From Devosia sp. (GTDB lineage: Bacteria; Pseudomonadota; Alphaproteobacteria; Rhizobiales; Devosiaceae): a DNA stretch of 32,381 bases. The DNA is taken from positions 1 through 32,381 of the forward strand of contig NZ_JAQGJV010000064.1 in assembly GCF_028290435.1 (NCBI RefSeq). Direction: 5' to 3'. This document shows, one piece after another, positions 1 through 7,044 of the stretch (positions are counted from its first letter, which is position 1; each line of letters begins with the position of its first letter). The position numbers and the translations under genes are program-made. The notes below the pieces were generated by a model. That model searched no databases. It was not told the origin of the DNA and was given only the letters and a program-made list of their open reading frames with translations.

Positions 1-355
1 CCCCGCCCACGAAGTCTTCGTCGCCGAAGACGAGGGCGTCATCCTGGGCACCTATTATCTGATGGCCAATCGCTCCGGCGGCGGTGCCCACGTCGCCAAC
101 TGCGGCTACATGACCGCCCCGGCAGCCCAAGGCAAAGGCGTGGCCCGCGCCATGTGCCAACACTCACTGCTGCGCGCCGCCGAGCGCGGCTTCCGCGCCA
201 TGCAGTTCAACCACGTCGTCTCCACCAATACCCGCGCCGTGGCGCTCTGGCAGAAACTGGGCTTCGACATTGTCGGCACTTTGCCCGCCGCGTTTAATCA
301 CCCCGTTCAGGGGTACGTGGACAGCTATGTGATGTTCAAGACGCTCACCGGCTGA
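1..355 (+). CDS. GNAT family N-acetyltransferase, 5' end cut by window
   Basis: The reading frame is open from the window edge (frame 2) to the TGA at 353-355, so only the C-terminal ~117 residues are visible. They match the second half of a GNAT fold: a strand-rich part, then the acetyl-CoA pyrophosphate-binding loop AAQGKGVARAM (Q/R-x-x-G-x-A type), then a helix and the late motif NTRAVALWQKLGFDIVGTLP. That last motif is the typical 'N..A...Y/W.K.GF...G' of acetyltransferases that modify small molecules or protein N-termini. The substrate cannot be told. An internal ATG at 62 lies inside the domain and is not the start. Confidence 0.85.
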   Translation, partial: PAHEVFVAEDEGVILGTYYLMANRSGGGAHVANCGYMTAPAAQGKGVARAMCQHSLLRAAERGFRAMQFNHVVSTNTRAVALWQKLGFDIVGTLPAAFNHPVQGYVDSYVMFKTLTG

Positions 356-399
356 TCCAGCCACGAGGCCGGGCAAGGATCGACCACGAGACAGCCCCA

Positions 400-496
400 T
401 CCACCGTCCTTCCCGCGGACTTGATCTGCGGGCCACTCTCCGCTTACGCCACTTTGGGACGGACCCGCGGATCAAGTCCGCGGGAAGGACAGTGGA
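400..496. repeat. Long imperfect inverted repeat, REP-like extragenic palindrome
   Basis: The left arm (400-434) and right arm (461-496) are reverse complements over about 35 nt with a few mismatches. They surround a 26-nt spacer. The core of each arm is itself nearly palindromic (CCGCGGACTTGATC against GATCAAGTCCGCGG). The element lies between a plus-strand and a minus-strand gene and has no T-run, so it looks more like a dispersed extragenic palindrome than a terminator. That class is common in Hyphomicrobiales genomes. Copy number cannot be judged here, as no second copy is in this window. Confidence 0.7.
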
Positions 497-548
497 TACA
501 CGTGATTAGGGCCATCGGCCAATCCATCTCAGCCCAAGTACCTGCACA

Positions 549-580
549 AACAAAAAGGGCCCCGCCAAAGCGGAGCCCTT
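549..580 (-). terminator. Rho-independent terminator of gnd
   Basis: Read on the minus strand, an 11-bp stem (570-580 with 555-565, one G-U pair) closes a 4-nt loop. It is followed at once by a T-rich run (complement of 549-556). It starts 25 nt after the gnd stop. Confidence 0.8.
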
Positions 581-604
581 AAAATCACACCGGCCTGAAC
601 CAGC

Positions 605-2023
605 TTATTTGCCCAGCGTACTTGGCCACGTCCCGTGCAAGTCGGCACCACGGCCCACAATCTCAAAACCATGTGCACCGAAGAAATCGCGCTGTCCCTG
701 CGTCAGGTTTGCCGTGCCCTGCGCTTGGCGATAGCTGTCGAAATAGCTCAGTGCCGCCGAGAGGCAGATCATGGGGAATTCGCCGGTCGCAGCCGCTGCA
801 ATCACCTTGCGCAGCGACGGATGGCTGTCCTTCATCAACGTCACGAAGTCCGGCACCACCAGCAGGTTGGCATTGCCGCCCTTGGAATAGGCCGCGGCCA
901 TCTGGTCGAGGAATCGCGAGCGGATGATGCAGCCGGCGCGCCAGATCTTGGCAATGGTCGCCAGCGGCAGGTTCCAGCCATTCTCTTCGCTAGCCTTGGC
1001 GATGACCGCAAAGCCCTGCGCATACGAAACGATCTTGCCGGCGAGCAGCGCCTTTTCGAGGTCTGCCAGGGTCACGTCGGTCTTGGCACGGTTCGGCTTG
1101 CCATAAATGGCTTCAGCCGCCACGCGTTCTTCCTTGCGCGAGGAAATAGAACGGGCCGCAACGGCGCCCTCGATTGCCGTCGCTGGCACGCCCATCTGCT
1201 GCGCCGCAATGGCCGACCAGACGCCGGTGCCCTTCTGGCCCGCCTTGTCGAGGATCAGTTCGACCAGCGGCTTGCCGGTGTCCTTGTCGATGGCCTCGAG
1301 CACATAGCCGGTGATTTCAATCAGGTAGGAATTGAGGGGACCCTTGTTCCATTCCTTGAACACGTCCGACGCCTGCTTCGGCGTCATCCCCAGGCCGTCA
1401 CGCATCACGCCATAAACTTCGGCGATCATCTGCATGTCGCCGTATTCGATGCCGTTGTGGATGGTCTTGACGAAATGGCCCGCGCCGCCCTCGCCCAGAT
1501 AGGCGCAGCAGCTTTCGCCATTGAACTGCGCCGCGATCGCGGTCAGCACCGGCTCGGCATTGTGCCACTGCTCCTTGGAGCCGCCCACCATGATGGAGGG
1601 GCCGTGCCGCGCGCCCTCTTCGCCGCCCGAAACGCCGACGCCGAGATAGCCGATGCCCTTGGGCTTGAGATAATCGAAACGCCGCTGCGTATCGGTAAAG
1701 AGCGAATTGCCGCATTCGATGATGGCGTCGCCCTTTTCCAGGTGCGGCAGCAGGTGTTCAATCATTTCATCGACCGGCGCGCCGGCCTTGACCATGATGA
1801 TGATCGAGCGCGGACGCTTCACTGCCTGCACAAAATCGGCCAGGTCCGCCTTGGCGATCACCTTGCCGTCGAGCCCCTGCTCCTTGGCCATAGCCACGAA
1901 TTCATCGATGCGGCCGGCGCTGCGATTATGCACGGCAACCATGTAGCCCTTTTCGGCGATATTCAGCGCCAGGTTCGAGCCCATGACCGCAAGGCCAATA
2001 AGGCCGATATCCGCTGTCGACAT
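605..2023 (-). CDS. gnd: 6-phosphogluconate dehydrogenase (decarboxylating)
   Basis: This enzyme oxidises and decarboxylates 6-phosphogluconate to ribulose 5-phosphate with NADP+ in the cytosolic oxidative pentose-phosphate pathway. The 472 residues are normal for the long bacterial form. The N-terminal Rossmann loop GLAVMG (10-15), the substrate loop SGGEEG (132-137) and the catalytic stretch HFVKTIHNGIEYGD (183-196, with K186, N190, E193) are all present. So is the C-terminal RDFFGAHGFE tail that reaches into the partner subunit. The frame stays open far upstream, but the ATG at 2023 preceded by AAGGA begins the family N-terminus MSTADIG. The gene is divergent from the gluconate genes, whose product (6-phosphogluconate) is its substrate. 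The usual PGG after GPS-M is VGG here, a mild deviation. Confidence 0.97.
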   Translation of the reverse strand: MSTADIGLIGLAVMGSNLALNIAEKGYMVAVHNRSAGRIDEFVAMAKEQGLDGKVIAKADLADFVQAVKRPRSIIIMVKAGAPVDEMIEHLLPHLEKGDAIIECGNSLFTDTQRRFDYLKPKGIGYLGVGVSGGEEGARHGPSIMVGGSKEQWHNAEPVLTAIAAQFNGESCCAYLGEGGAGHFVKTIHNGIEYGDMQMIAEVYGVMRDGLGMTPKQASDVFKEWNKGPLNSYLIEITGYVLEAIDKDTGKPLVELILDKAGQKGTGVWSAIAAQQMGVPATAIEGAVAARSISSRKEERVAAEAIYGKPNRAKTDVTLADLEKALLAGKIVSYAQGFAVIAKASEENGWNLPLATIAKIWRAGCIIRSRFLDQMAAAYSKGGNANLLVVPDFVTLMKDSHPSLRKVIAAAATGEFPMICLSAALSYFDSYRQAQGTANLTQGQRDFFGAHGFEIVGRGADLHGTWPSTLGK

Positions 2024-2105
2024 CCGTAAGTCCTTCCGAGGTCCCAATGCGTCAAGTCGCCGCATGCAATTGCTGTTCGCGGCGGGCGCACATGACCACA
2101 AAGCG

Positions 2106-2115
2106 CGTCTAGACG
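2106..2115. promoter_or_regulatory. Perfect 10-bp palindrome between gnd and the gluconate genes
   Basis: CGTCTAGACG lies in the 201-bp divergent intergenic region, about 80-110 bp from either start codon. It is the only perfect palindrome of this length I noticed there and could be an operator for a gluconate-responsive regulator. No regulator gene is next to it, so this is a guess. Confidence 0.25.
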
Positions 2116-2224
2116 GAAGTCGAATAAGCGCACTTTTTGGGCATAGCTGCCTTCTTGTATGGCAGGTTGTATTGCCGGATCGCTGCGCCATGGCATAGGG
2201 TCGCGCCGATTGCCGGAGGACCGC

Positions 2225-2995
2225 ATGGCCAAGCTTTCTCAGTTCGACTTGACGGGCAAGCGCGCCCTCATCACCGGCTCCAGCCGCGGGCTGGGTTACG
2301 CCATCGCAGCGGCCTTGGCGGATGCGGGCGCGTCCATCATTTTGAACGCCCGCGACAACGTCGCCTTGGGCGCCGCCGCCAGCCAGTTGGCGGCTGCCGG
2401 GGCCAGCGTCAAGGCAGTTGCCTTCGACGTCACCAGCCGCGACAGCGTCAACGACGCCATCGCCTATTGCGAAGACGAAATCGGCCCCATCGATATCCTG
2501 GTCAACAATGCTGGCATGCAGTTTCGCAGCGCGCTGGAGGCCTTTCCCCCCGAAAAATTCGACCAGCTCATCACCACCAATGTCACCTCCGTGTTCAATG
2601 TCGGCCAGGCCGTCGCCCGCCACATGATCAGCCGCGGCCATGGCAAGATCATCAACATCTGCTCGCTGATGTCGGAACTGGCACGCCCCTCCATCGCTCC
2701 CTATGCCGCCAGCAAGGCTGCCGTCGCCAATCTGACGCGCGGCATGGCCGTCGATTGGGCCAAGCACGGCCTCAACGTCAACGGCATCGCACCCGGCTAC
2801 TTCGCCACAGAGCTCAACGAAGCCCTGACCAAGGACGAAAAGTTCAACGCCTGGATCGAGACCCGCACCCCTATGGGCCGCTGGGGTGAGCCGCACGAAC
2901 TCGGCGGCGCTGCCGTTTTCCTCGCTTCCGATGCCGCCAAATTCGTCAACGGCCACATTCTCTACGTCGATGGCGCGTTCACCGCGACGGTGTAG
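2225..2995 (+). CDS. SDR oxidoreductase, probable gluconate 5-dehydrogenase
   Basis: A classical short-chain dehydrogenase of 256 residues. The cofactor loop is TGSSRGLG (17-24), NNAG is at 94-97, the catalytic Ser is near 147 (NICSLMS), and the YAASK pair gives Y160 and K164. The region SRGLGYAIAAALADAGA and the C-terminal NGHILYVDGAF follow the gluconate 5-dehydrogenase (Gno/IdnO) pattern. Those enzymes interconvert gluconate and 5-ketogluconate with NADP(H). The gluconokinase gene starts six bases after its stop, which supports a gluconate role. The start at 2225 is chosen because GGAGGA (2215-2220) precedes it. Substrate assignment within the SDRs is inherently uncertain, and a related sugar-acid or 3-oxoacyl reductase remains possible. 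Confidence 0.8.
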   Translation: MAKLSQFDLTGKRALITGSSRGLGYAIAAALADAGASIILNARDNVALGAAASQLAAAGASVKAVAFDVTSRDSVNDAIAYCEDEIGPIDILVNNAGMQFRSALEAFPPEKFDQLITTNVTSVFNVGQAVARHMISRGHGKIINICSLMSELARPSIAPYAASKAAVANLTRGMAVDWAKHGLNVNGIAPGYFATELNEALTKDEKFNAWIETRTPMGRWGEPHELGGAAVFLASDAAKFVNGHILYVDGAFTATV

Positions 2996-3004
2996 GAGAT
3001 CATG

Positions 3005-3547
3005 ATGACCCTGACCCCTGCCCGCATCATCATCGTCATGGGCGTCAGCTCATCCGGCAAATCCACCGTCGGCCAGTCGATTGCCCGCCGCCTCCACGTG
3101 CCCTTCCTCGACGGCGACGGTTACCATCCAGAGGCCAATGTCGAAAAAATGCGCGCCGGCATTCCCCTCACCGACGATGACCGCTGGCCCTGGCTCGAAC
3201 GCCTGGCTTTGGCCCTGCACGAAGCCGCCGACAAGAAGGGTGCCGCCGTCGGCGCCTGCTCCGCCCTGCGCCGAAGCTACCGCGAGTATCTGACGAACAA
3301 AGCCGGCGAACCGATTCTATTCGTTCATCTCTCCGGCACGCGCGAGGTTATCGCCGAGCGCATGGCCCGCCGTCAGCACGAGTATATGCCCACCAGTTTA
3401 CTCGACAGCCAGTTTGCAACCCTCGAGCCGCCCGACCCGGCCACAGAGAATGTCCTCGTCCTGCCGGTGACCGATTCGATCGAGAAGCTTACCATGGCGG
3501 TGGTCAAGGAACTCGACCACCTCAAGACCTTCAAGCGCTGGCAATAA
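3005..3547 (+). CDS. gntK: Gluconokinase
   Basis: It phosphorylates D-gluconate to 6-phosphogluconate using ATP and so feeds gnd and the Entner-Doudoroff route. The 180 residues are typical of the small P-loop GntK family. They show the Walker A GVSSSGKS (13-20), the substrate segment FLDGDGYHPEANVEKM, PLTDDDRWPWL, and the C-terminal LLDSQFATLEPP seen in GntK. Two ATGs are tandem at 3002 and 3005. The SD AGGAG (2994-2998), which overlaps the SDR stop, is better spaced for the second. The gene forms a two-gene operon with the SDR. Confidence 0.95.
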   Translation: MTLTPARIIIVMGVSSSGKSTVGQSIARRLHVPFLDGDGYHPEANVEKMRAGIPLTDDDRWPWLERLALALHEAADKKGAAVGACSALRRSYREYLTNKAGEPILFVHLSGTREVIAERMARRQHEYMPTSLLDSQFATLEPPDPATENVLVLPVTDSIEKLTMAVVKELDHLKTFKRWQ

Positions 3548-3550
3548 GCG

Positions 3551-3573
3551 ATCGTGAACGGGCCGTTCACGAT
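3551..3573. promoter_or_regulatory. Perfect 11-bp inverted repeat, candidate operator
   Basis: Arms 3551-3561 and 3563-3573 are exact reverse complements (ATCGTGAACGG / CCGTTCACGAT) around one base. A one-base centre and no T-run argue against a terminator. A possible promoter follows directly: TTGGTT at 3573-3578, 17 nt spacing, CTATGG at 3596-3601. This places the palindrome at the upstream edge of the -35 of the small gene at 3642. Confidence 0.45.
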
Positions 3574-3641
3574 TGGTTAGGCCGCTCGGCGCTTACTATG
3601 GGTATGGCCGGCAAGACCCGGCCGCCAATCGAGGATGTGAC

Positions 3642-3854
3642 ATGAGCAAGCTCTCTCGCACGATCCCGACCGACGCCCGCTCCGGCCGCCCCACGGCGCC
3701 GAACCTGCCGGCCTGGATGATTACCAACCTAAGGCATGCCGAAGCCGAACGCCTGACTCCCCAGGCGCTTCACCTCGAATTGCCACCAACGCGCCCTTGG
3801 GCCGATGATCCCGTGGACGGCGAATCCGAAGGCATGCTGACCCTCGATCTCTGA
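3642..3854 (+). CDS. Small hypothetical protein, 70 residues
   Basis: I do not recognise a family. The ATG at 3642 has GAGGA at 3631-3635 and a promoter-like region with a perfect palindrome upstream. The product begins MSKLSRTIPTDARSGRP, is rich in Pro, Thr and Arg at the N-terminus, carries a short helical WMITNLRHAEAERL segment, and ends acidic (DDPVDGESEG). There is no signal peptide or membrane segment. It lies alone between gntK and the convergent CYTH gene. A longer in-frame start at 3573 overlaps the palindrome and has no SD. A real small gene is likely but not proven. Confidence 0.5.
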   Translation: MSKLSRTIPTDARSGRPTAPNLPAWMITNLRHAEAERLTPQALHLELPPTRPWADDPVDGESEGMLTLDL

Positions 3855-3910
3855 GTGGACGCGCCGCGAACCGGCCAATTGCGCCAGTCGATTGCCTGGC
3901 CCCTGTGCCT

Positions 3911-4363
3911 TCAGGCGCCGGCCAGCGCCGAATTGTAATACCGCTCGTCGCCGGTCACGTCCTCGCCCACCCAATCGGGCAGTTCGACCCTGGCGTCTTC
4001 GCTTTCCATCTCGATTTCGGCCAGCACCAACCCCGCGTGCCGCCCCTCGAACACGTCGACCTCCCAGTCGCGCCCGGCATAAGGCACCGCATACCGGCGC
4101 TTCGCGATCACCTGCTGCCCGGCATGCGCTAGCAGTTCGCGCCCATCGTCCAGCGGCACTTCATATTCATATTCGTCGCGCGAAAATGCCGTCCCACCCG
4201 CCTTGATGGTCAGTACAGCGCGCGCATCGTCCAAGATCCTGATCCGCACCGTGACCCCATCCCCGCGCGCCAGATATCCTTGCACAATCCCCTCGCTGCC
4301 GCTGGTGGCCCTTCGCCAGGCATCCGAGCTGACCAGAAATTTTCGTTCGATCTCCTTGGCCAT
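3911..4363 (-). CDS. CYTH domain protein (probable inorganic triphosphatase)
   Basis: CYTH enzymes form an antiparallel beta-tunnel that binds triphosphate and divalent metal, and bacterial members mostly hydrolyse inorganic triphosphate. The defining ExExK motif EIERK is at residues 4-8, followed by FLV, then VRIRI, LTIKAGG (a basic strand) and EYEYEVPLDDG. The late VDVFEGRHAGLVLAEIE strand pair carries the conserved acidic residues. The length of 150 fits a stand-alone CYTH domain. The start at 4363 is two bases after the stop of the CHAD gene, so the pair is translationally coupled. In many bacteria these two domains are fused in one protein. Confidence 0.9.
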   Translation of the reverse strand: MAKEIERKFLVSSDAWRRATSGSEGIVQGYLARGDGVTVRIRILDDARAVLTIKAGGTAFSRDEYEYEVPLDDGRELLAHAGQQVIAKRRYAVPYAGRDWEVDVFEGRHAGLVLAEIEMESEDARVELPDWVGEDVTGDERYYNSALAGA

Positions 4364-4365
4364 CG

Positions 4366-5247
4366 CTAAGCGTCCGCCAGCGCCCAATAGCGCTGCAGGC
4401 GTTCGGTGAGCGCGCCCGGCTTCTCCGCGGCGATCTGCCGGCCCAGCGCAAAAGCCTGCTCCCCAAAGCCATCCTGCCGTTCGTTGGCCAGTTCCATCAC
4501 CAAATTCAGCGCCGCCGGCGCGCCGGCGACCCGGCCACTCAGCACCTCAACCAGCGCCGCCAGATCGTGGTGTCGGCCCAAGAGATCGGCGAGTTCCGCC
4601 AAGAGCTTAATGCGCCCGTCCAGCATGTCGGGCGCATGGCGGCGCAGCAGCAGCATATGGTGACGATGATATTTCGCCTGCTTGCGCCAGGCATGCAGCG
4701 TTTCCGGCGAACCATCTTCCGCCGCATCGCGCATGCTTTGCCGCATGCGCCGATACGTGTCCTCAACCCCGCCCGCGATCGCGCCGAACTTCTTGCGCTT
4801 CAGCCTCCAGCCCCCCACCCGCTCGCGCATCGCCAGCACCGCCGCGCAGAACTCGCGCAGCAACGCCTGCTCGTCGATTTGCAGCGTCAGCCCCCGGCTG
4901 CGTTCGGTCAGCATGTCGCGCAACTGTTCCAGTCCGCGCGCGTCCCGCGCCTCGGCGACCAGGCTATCGAATGTCGCCACCATCACCGCAGCATCGCGCG
5001 CCTGCGATAGCCGGGCGGCAATGCCCCTGATTGCGCCGTCCTCGGCCCTGAACGACTTCAACTGCGGCCGCACGATCTGCAACAGGCCGCGCAAATTCTT
5101 GCAGCGCCGCCGCAACTGATGCACCGTGGCGTCGAAGTCCGCCTGCGGCGCCGACGCCTCAAGCAGCGCCTTGTCGATCTGCTCGACAGCGATCCGGCGC
5201 AGGCCGCGTTCGACATTGCCGTCGTCCGGCTCGAAGGCAAACGACAT
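4366..5247 (-). CDS. CHAD domain protein
   Basis: CHAD domains are all-helical, strongly basic bundles with conserved histidines that bind inorganic polyphosphate. The protein has 293 residues with the two characteristic repeat helices: VHQLRRRCKNLRGLLQIVRP near residue 42 and LHAWRKQAKYHRHHMLLL in the second half. Arg, Lys and His line one face of each. A third basic stretch, RLKRKKFG, lies between them. I start it at 5247, where MSFAFEPDD resembles other CHAD N-termini and GGAG precedes. An in-frame start at 5280 would add 11 residues. It is upstream of and coupled to the CYTH triphosphatase, suggesting a shared job in polyphosphate handling. Confidence 0.9.
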   Translation of the reverse strand: MSFAFEPDDGNVERGLRRIAVEQIDKALLEASAPQADFDATVHQLRRRCKNLRGLLQIVRPQLKSFRAEDGAIRGIAARLSQARDAAVMVATFDSLVAEARDARGLEQLRDMLTERSRGLTLQIDEQALLREFCAAVLAMRERVGGWRLKRKKFGAIAGGVEDTYRRMRQSMRDAAEDGSPETLHAWRKQAKYHRHHMLLLRRHAPDMLDGRIKLLAELADLLGRHHDLAALVEVLSGRVAGAPAALNLVMELANERQDGFGEQAFALGRQIAAEKPGALTERLQRYWALADA

Positions 5248-5387
5248 CCGGCGTCTCCGTGTCAGAATCAACAAGAGCAAAACCCGTGTCCCAGATGATC
5301 GGTTGCAGTCCCCGCGCGCCAGAGCAAGCTGCGAAAACGCCGGAGTTCGTAGACCTGCAATGCACGAAGCTCTAAGCTTGCCCTAGT

Positions 5388-6098
5388 CTAGAAATGGAAG
5401 TTCGCACCAGCTTTGACGGTCTGCAGCCGCAGAGTTTCGTTTAGGTCAAAGGCAGCAAATCCTGGCGGGTTCGTAAACACGGTAGCGGTGCCCAGGTCGG
5501 TGTAGGCATATTCAGCAAACAGGCTGACATTCTCGAGGACCTTTACTTCAACACCCGCGCCGATAGTGAAACCAATCCGATCGTTTCCATGGAACCCGTC
5601 GAATGGAACACCGGTCGCTGTTGTCACTGCCGAAGTGCGGGTTTGACCGAATGCGAGGCCGCCGTGGACGTAGGCGAGGACATCGCTCATGGCGAAGCCC
5701 ACTTTTGCGCGGACACTACCAAGATCTTTCAGCGAAGATGAGATCGTAATGTCGTTAGCCGCCGGCCCGCTACTCGTGGAGCCCTCAAGACTTGTAAGAG
5801 CAAGGTCAACGACGCCGCCGACGACAAAATTGCCCATTTGATAATTGGCGCCTGCCTGCATACCAACAAGCCCGCCGACGTCATCGCCGATATAGGGAAA
5901 GCCGAAGCCTGCCGTTCCGTTATATTCGTATCGGCCCGGCGCAACCCCGCCGAAAATACCTGCATAAAATCCAGACCAGTCGGTCGAGGAGGAATTGATC
6001 ACCAGCACATCGTCATCGGCGGCGAAAAGATCAGCGGCATTCGCGTCAACCGTAAATAAAGAGGCGGCAAGGAATGCTAGACGTGAAAATTTGCTCAT
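5388..6098 (-). CDS. Outer membrane beta-barrel protein (Omp25/Omp31-like)
   Basis: A 236-residue porin-like protein with a signal peptide (MSKFSRLAFLAASLF, likely cleaved after ANA near residue 22). The mature part starts with DWSGFYAGIFGG, the first-strand signature of the OmpA-like barrel family that includes Brucella Omp25/Omp31 and Rhizobium RopB-type proteins. Alternating strands end in AGANFHF, and a terminal Phe is the usual signal for the BAM machinery. The strands FAEYAYTDLGTA and VEVKVLENVSLF are also family-like. The role is structural, in the outer membrane. Codon choice and base composition are slightly less GC-rich than neighbours. The start is the ATG at 6098; a TTG 18 bases upstream would lengthen the n-region. 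Confidence 0.88.
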   Translation of the reverse strand: MSKFSRLAFLAASLFTVDANAADLFAADDDVLVINSSSTDWSGFYAGIFGGVAPGRYEYNGTAGFGFPYIGDDVGGLVGMQAGANYQMGNFVVGGVVDLALTSLEGSTSSGPAANDITISSSLKDLGSVRAKVGFAMSDVLAYVHGGLAFGQTRTSAVTTATGVPFDGFHGNDRIGFTIGAGVEVKVLENVSLFAEYAYTDLGTATVFTNPPGFAAFDLNETLRLQTVKAGANFHF

Positions 6099-6400
6099 GA
6101 AATCAACCAAACTCAAAACAACATGGTTTATTATTCATGGCAAACTATAGTAAATACGAGATTAAGGCGGCGAATACGTATCGCCCTCCTACGTCGTGGT
6201 ATTTGCTGGAATTAGATTAGGGGGCAGTGACCCCTATTCGCGGACATGGCTGCGGGGCGGCGGCTCCGTGCTCAAATACAAAGGATACGCAATGCCATAG
6301 CTCCATGCGCGTTATTCACCGCCCAGGTCAGCGGCTACTAAACGGCTCGTCATTCTCGAAGCACCATTTTCGCCCCGCTCTGAAGCAACTGTCCACGGGC
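6099..6400. other. Gene-less stretch upstream of the porin gene
   Basis: About 300 bases without a convincing gene. The part next to the porin (6100-6165) is AT-rich, as expected for its promoter and leader, but I cannot fix -35/-10 boxes. A small hairpin (stem 6218-6223 with 6231-6236, loop GCAGTGA) is visible. A plus-strand open frame from 6227 to 6499 has no SD and runs into ogt on the opposite strand, so I do not count it. Confidence 0.4.
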
Positions 6401-6940
6401 CTAAAACCCGAAGGATTGCTGCCCGGTATCCGGCGGCCCGACCTGCACACCCTCCAGCGCCAACATCCGCAACTTCGATGCAGCGCCGCCCGGCGCTGAA
6501 AACCCACCCGGTTTGCCGTCGCTGGCCAGTACCCGATGGCAGGGAATGATCAGCGGGATGCGATTGGCGCCCATGGCCTGCCCCACCGCTCGCGACAGGC
6601 TCACATCGCCCAATTGCCGTGCCAGCGCGCCGTAGGTCGTGGTTTCGCCATAACCGATCTGCACCAGCAATTCGTACGCTCGGCGGTGAAATTCCGGCAG
6701 CCCCTCCAGATCGAGCGGCACAGAAGCGAAATCAACCTGCCCGCCGCGCGCATAGTCGCGCACCATCGCCATCACGCCCTGGATCGCCACCGGCGGCTCG
6801 CCCACTTCCGCGCCATGCCGCAACAGCCGCGCTTCCACGCTCTCCCCAGACAGTCCCGGCAGATGCGCCCGAGCAACGCCCGCCTCGGTCCAGCCAAGAC
6901 CAAACATGCCAAGCTCGGTTTCAAAAACACAGATCTGCAT
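6401..6940 (-). CDS. ogt: Methylated-DNA-protein-cysteine methyltransferase
   Basis: It repairs O6-methylguanine (and O4-methylthymine) by moving the methyl group to its own cysteine, a one-use reaction. The active-site motif PCHRV is at 133-137 (C134) within IIPCHRVLASDGKPGGF. The DNA-recognition helix YGALARQLG (103-111) and the preceding IGYGETTTYG fit the family. The 179 residues match Ogt/MGMT without an Ada-type regulatory domain. AAGGAGG lies about 12 bases before the ATG at 6940. The next gene upstream on the same strand is the DUF763 gene, 104 bases away. Confidence 0.96.
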   Translation of the reverse strand: MQICVFETELGMFGLGWTEAGVARAHLPGLSGESVEARLLRHGAEVGEPPVAIQGVMAMVRDYARGGQVDFASVPLDLEGLPEFHRRAYELLVQIGYGETTTYGALARQLGDVSLSRAVGQAMGANRIPLIIPCHRVLASDGKPGGFSAPGGAASKLRMLALEGVQVGPPDTGQQSFGF

Positions 6941-7044
6941 TGGTCCGGTCTACCCTCCTTCGTTCGCCCCCGACAACCCGATATTGACGCGCCGGATGAG
7001 GACGCTTTGAGATTCACATCAGGTCTCCTCCCTGAATTCCACTC

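Noticed and set aside
2024..2956. Upstream extension of the gnd frame (open to 2956)
   Set aside because: It runs antisense through the SDR gene, and the true family N-terminus with SD is at 2023.
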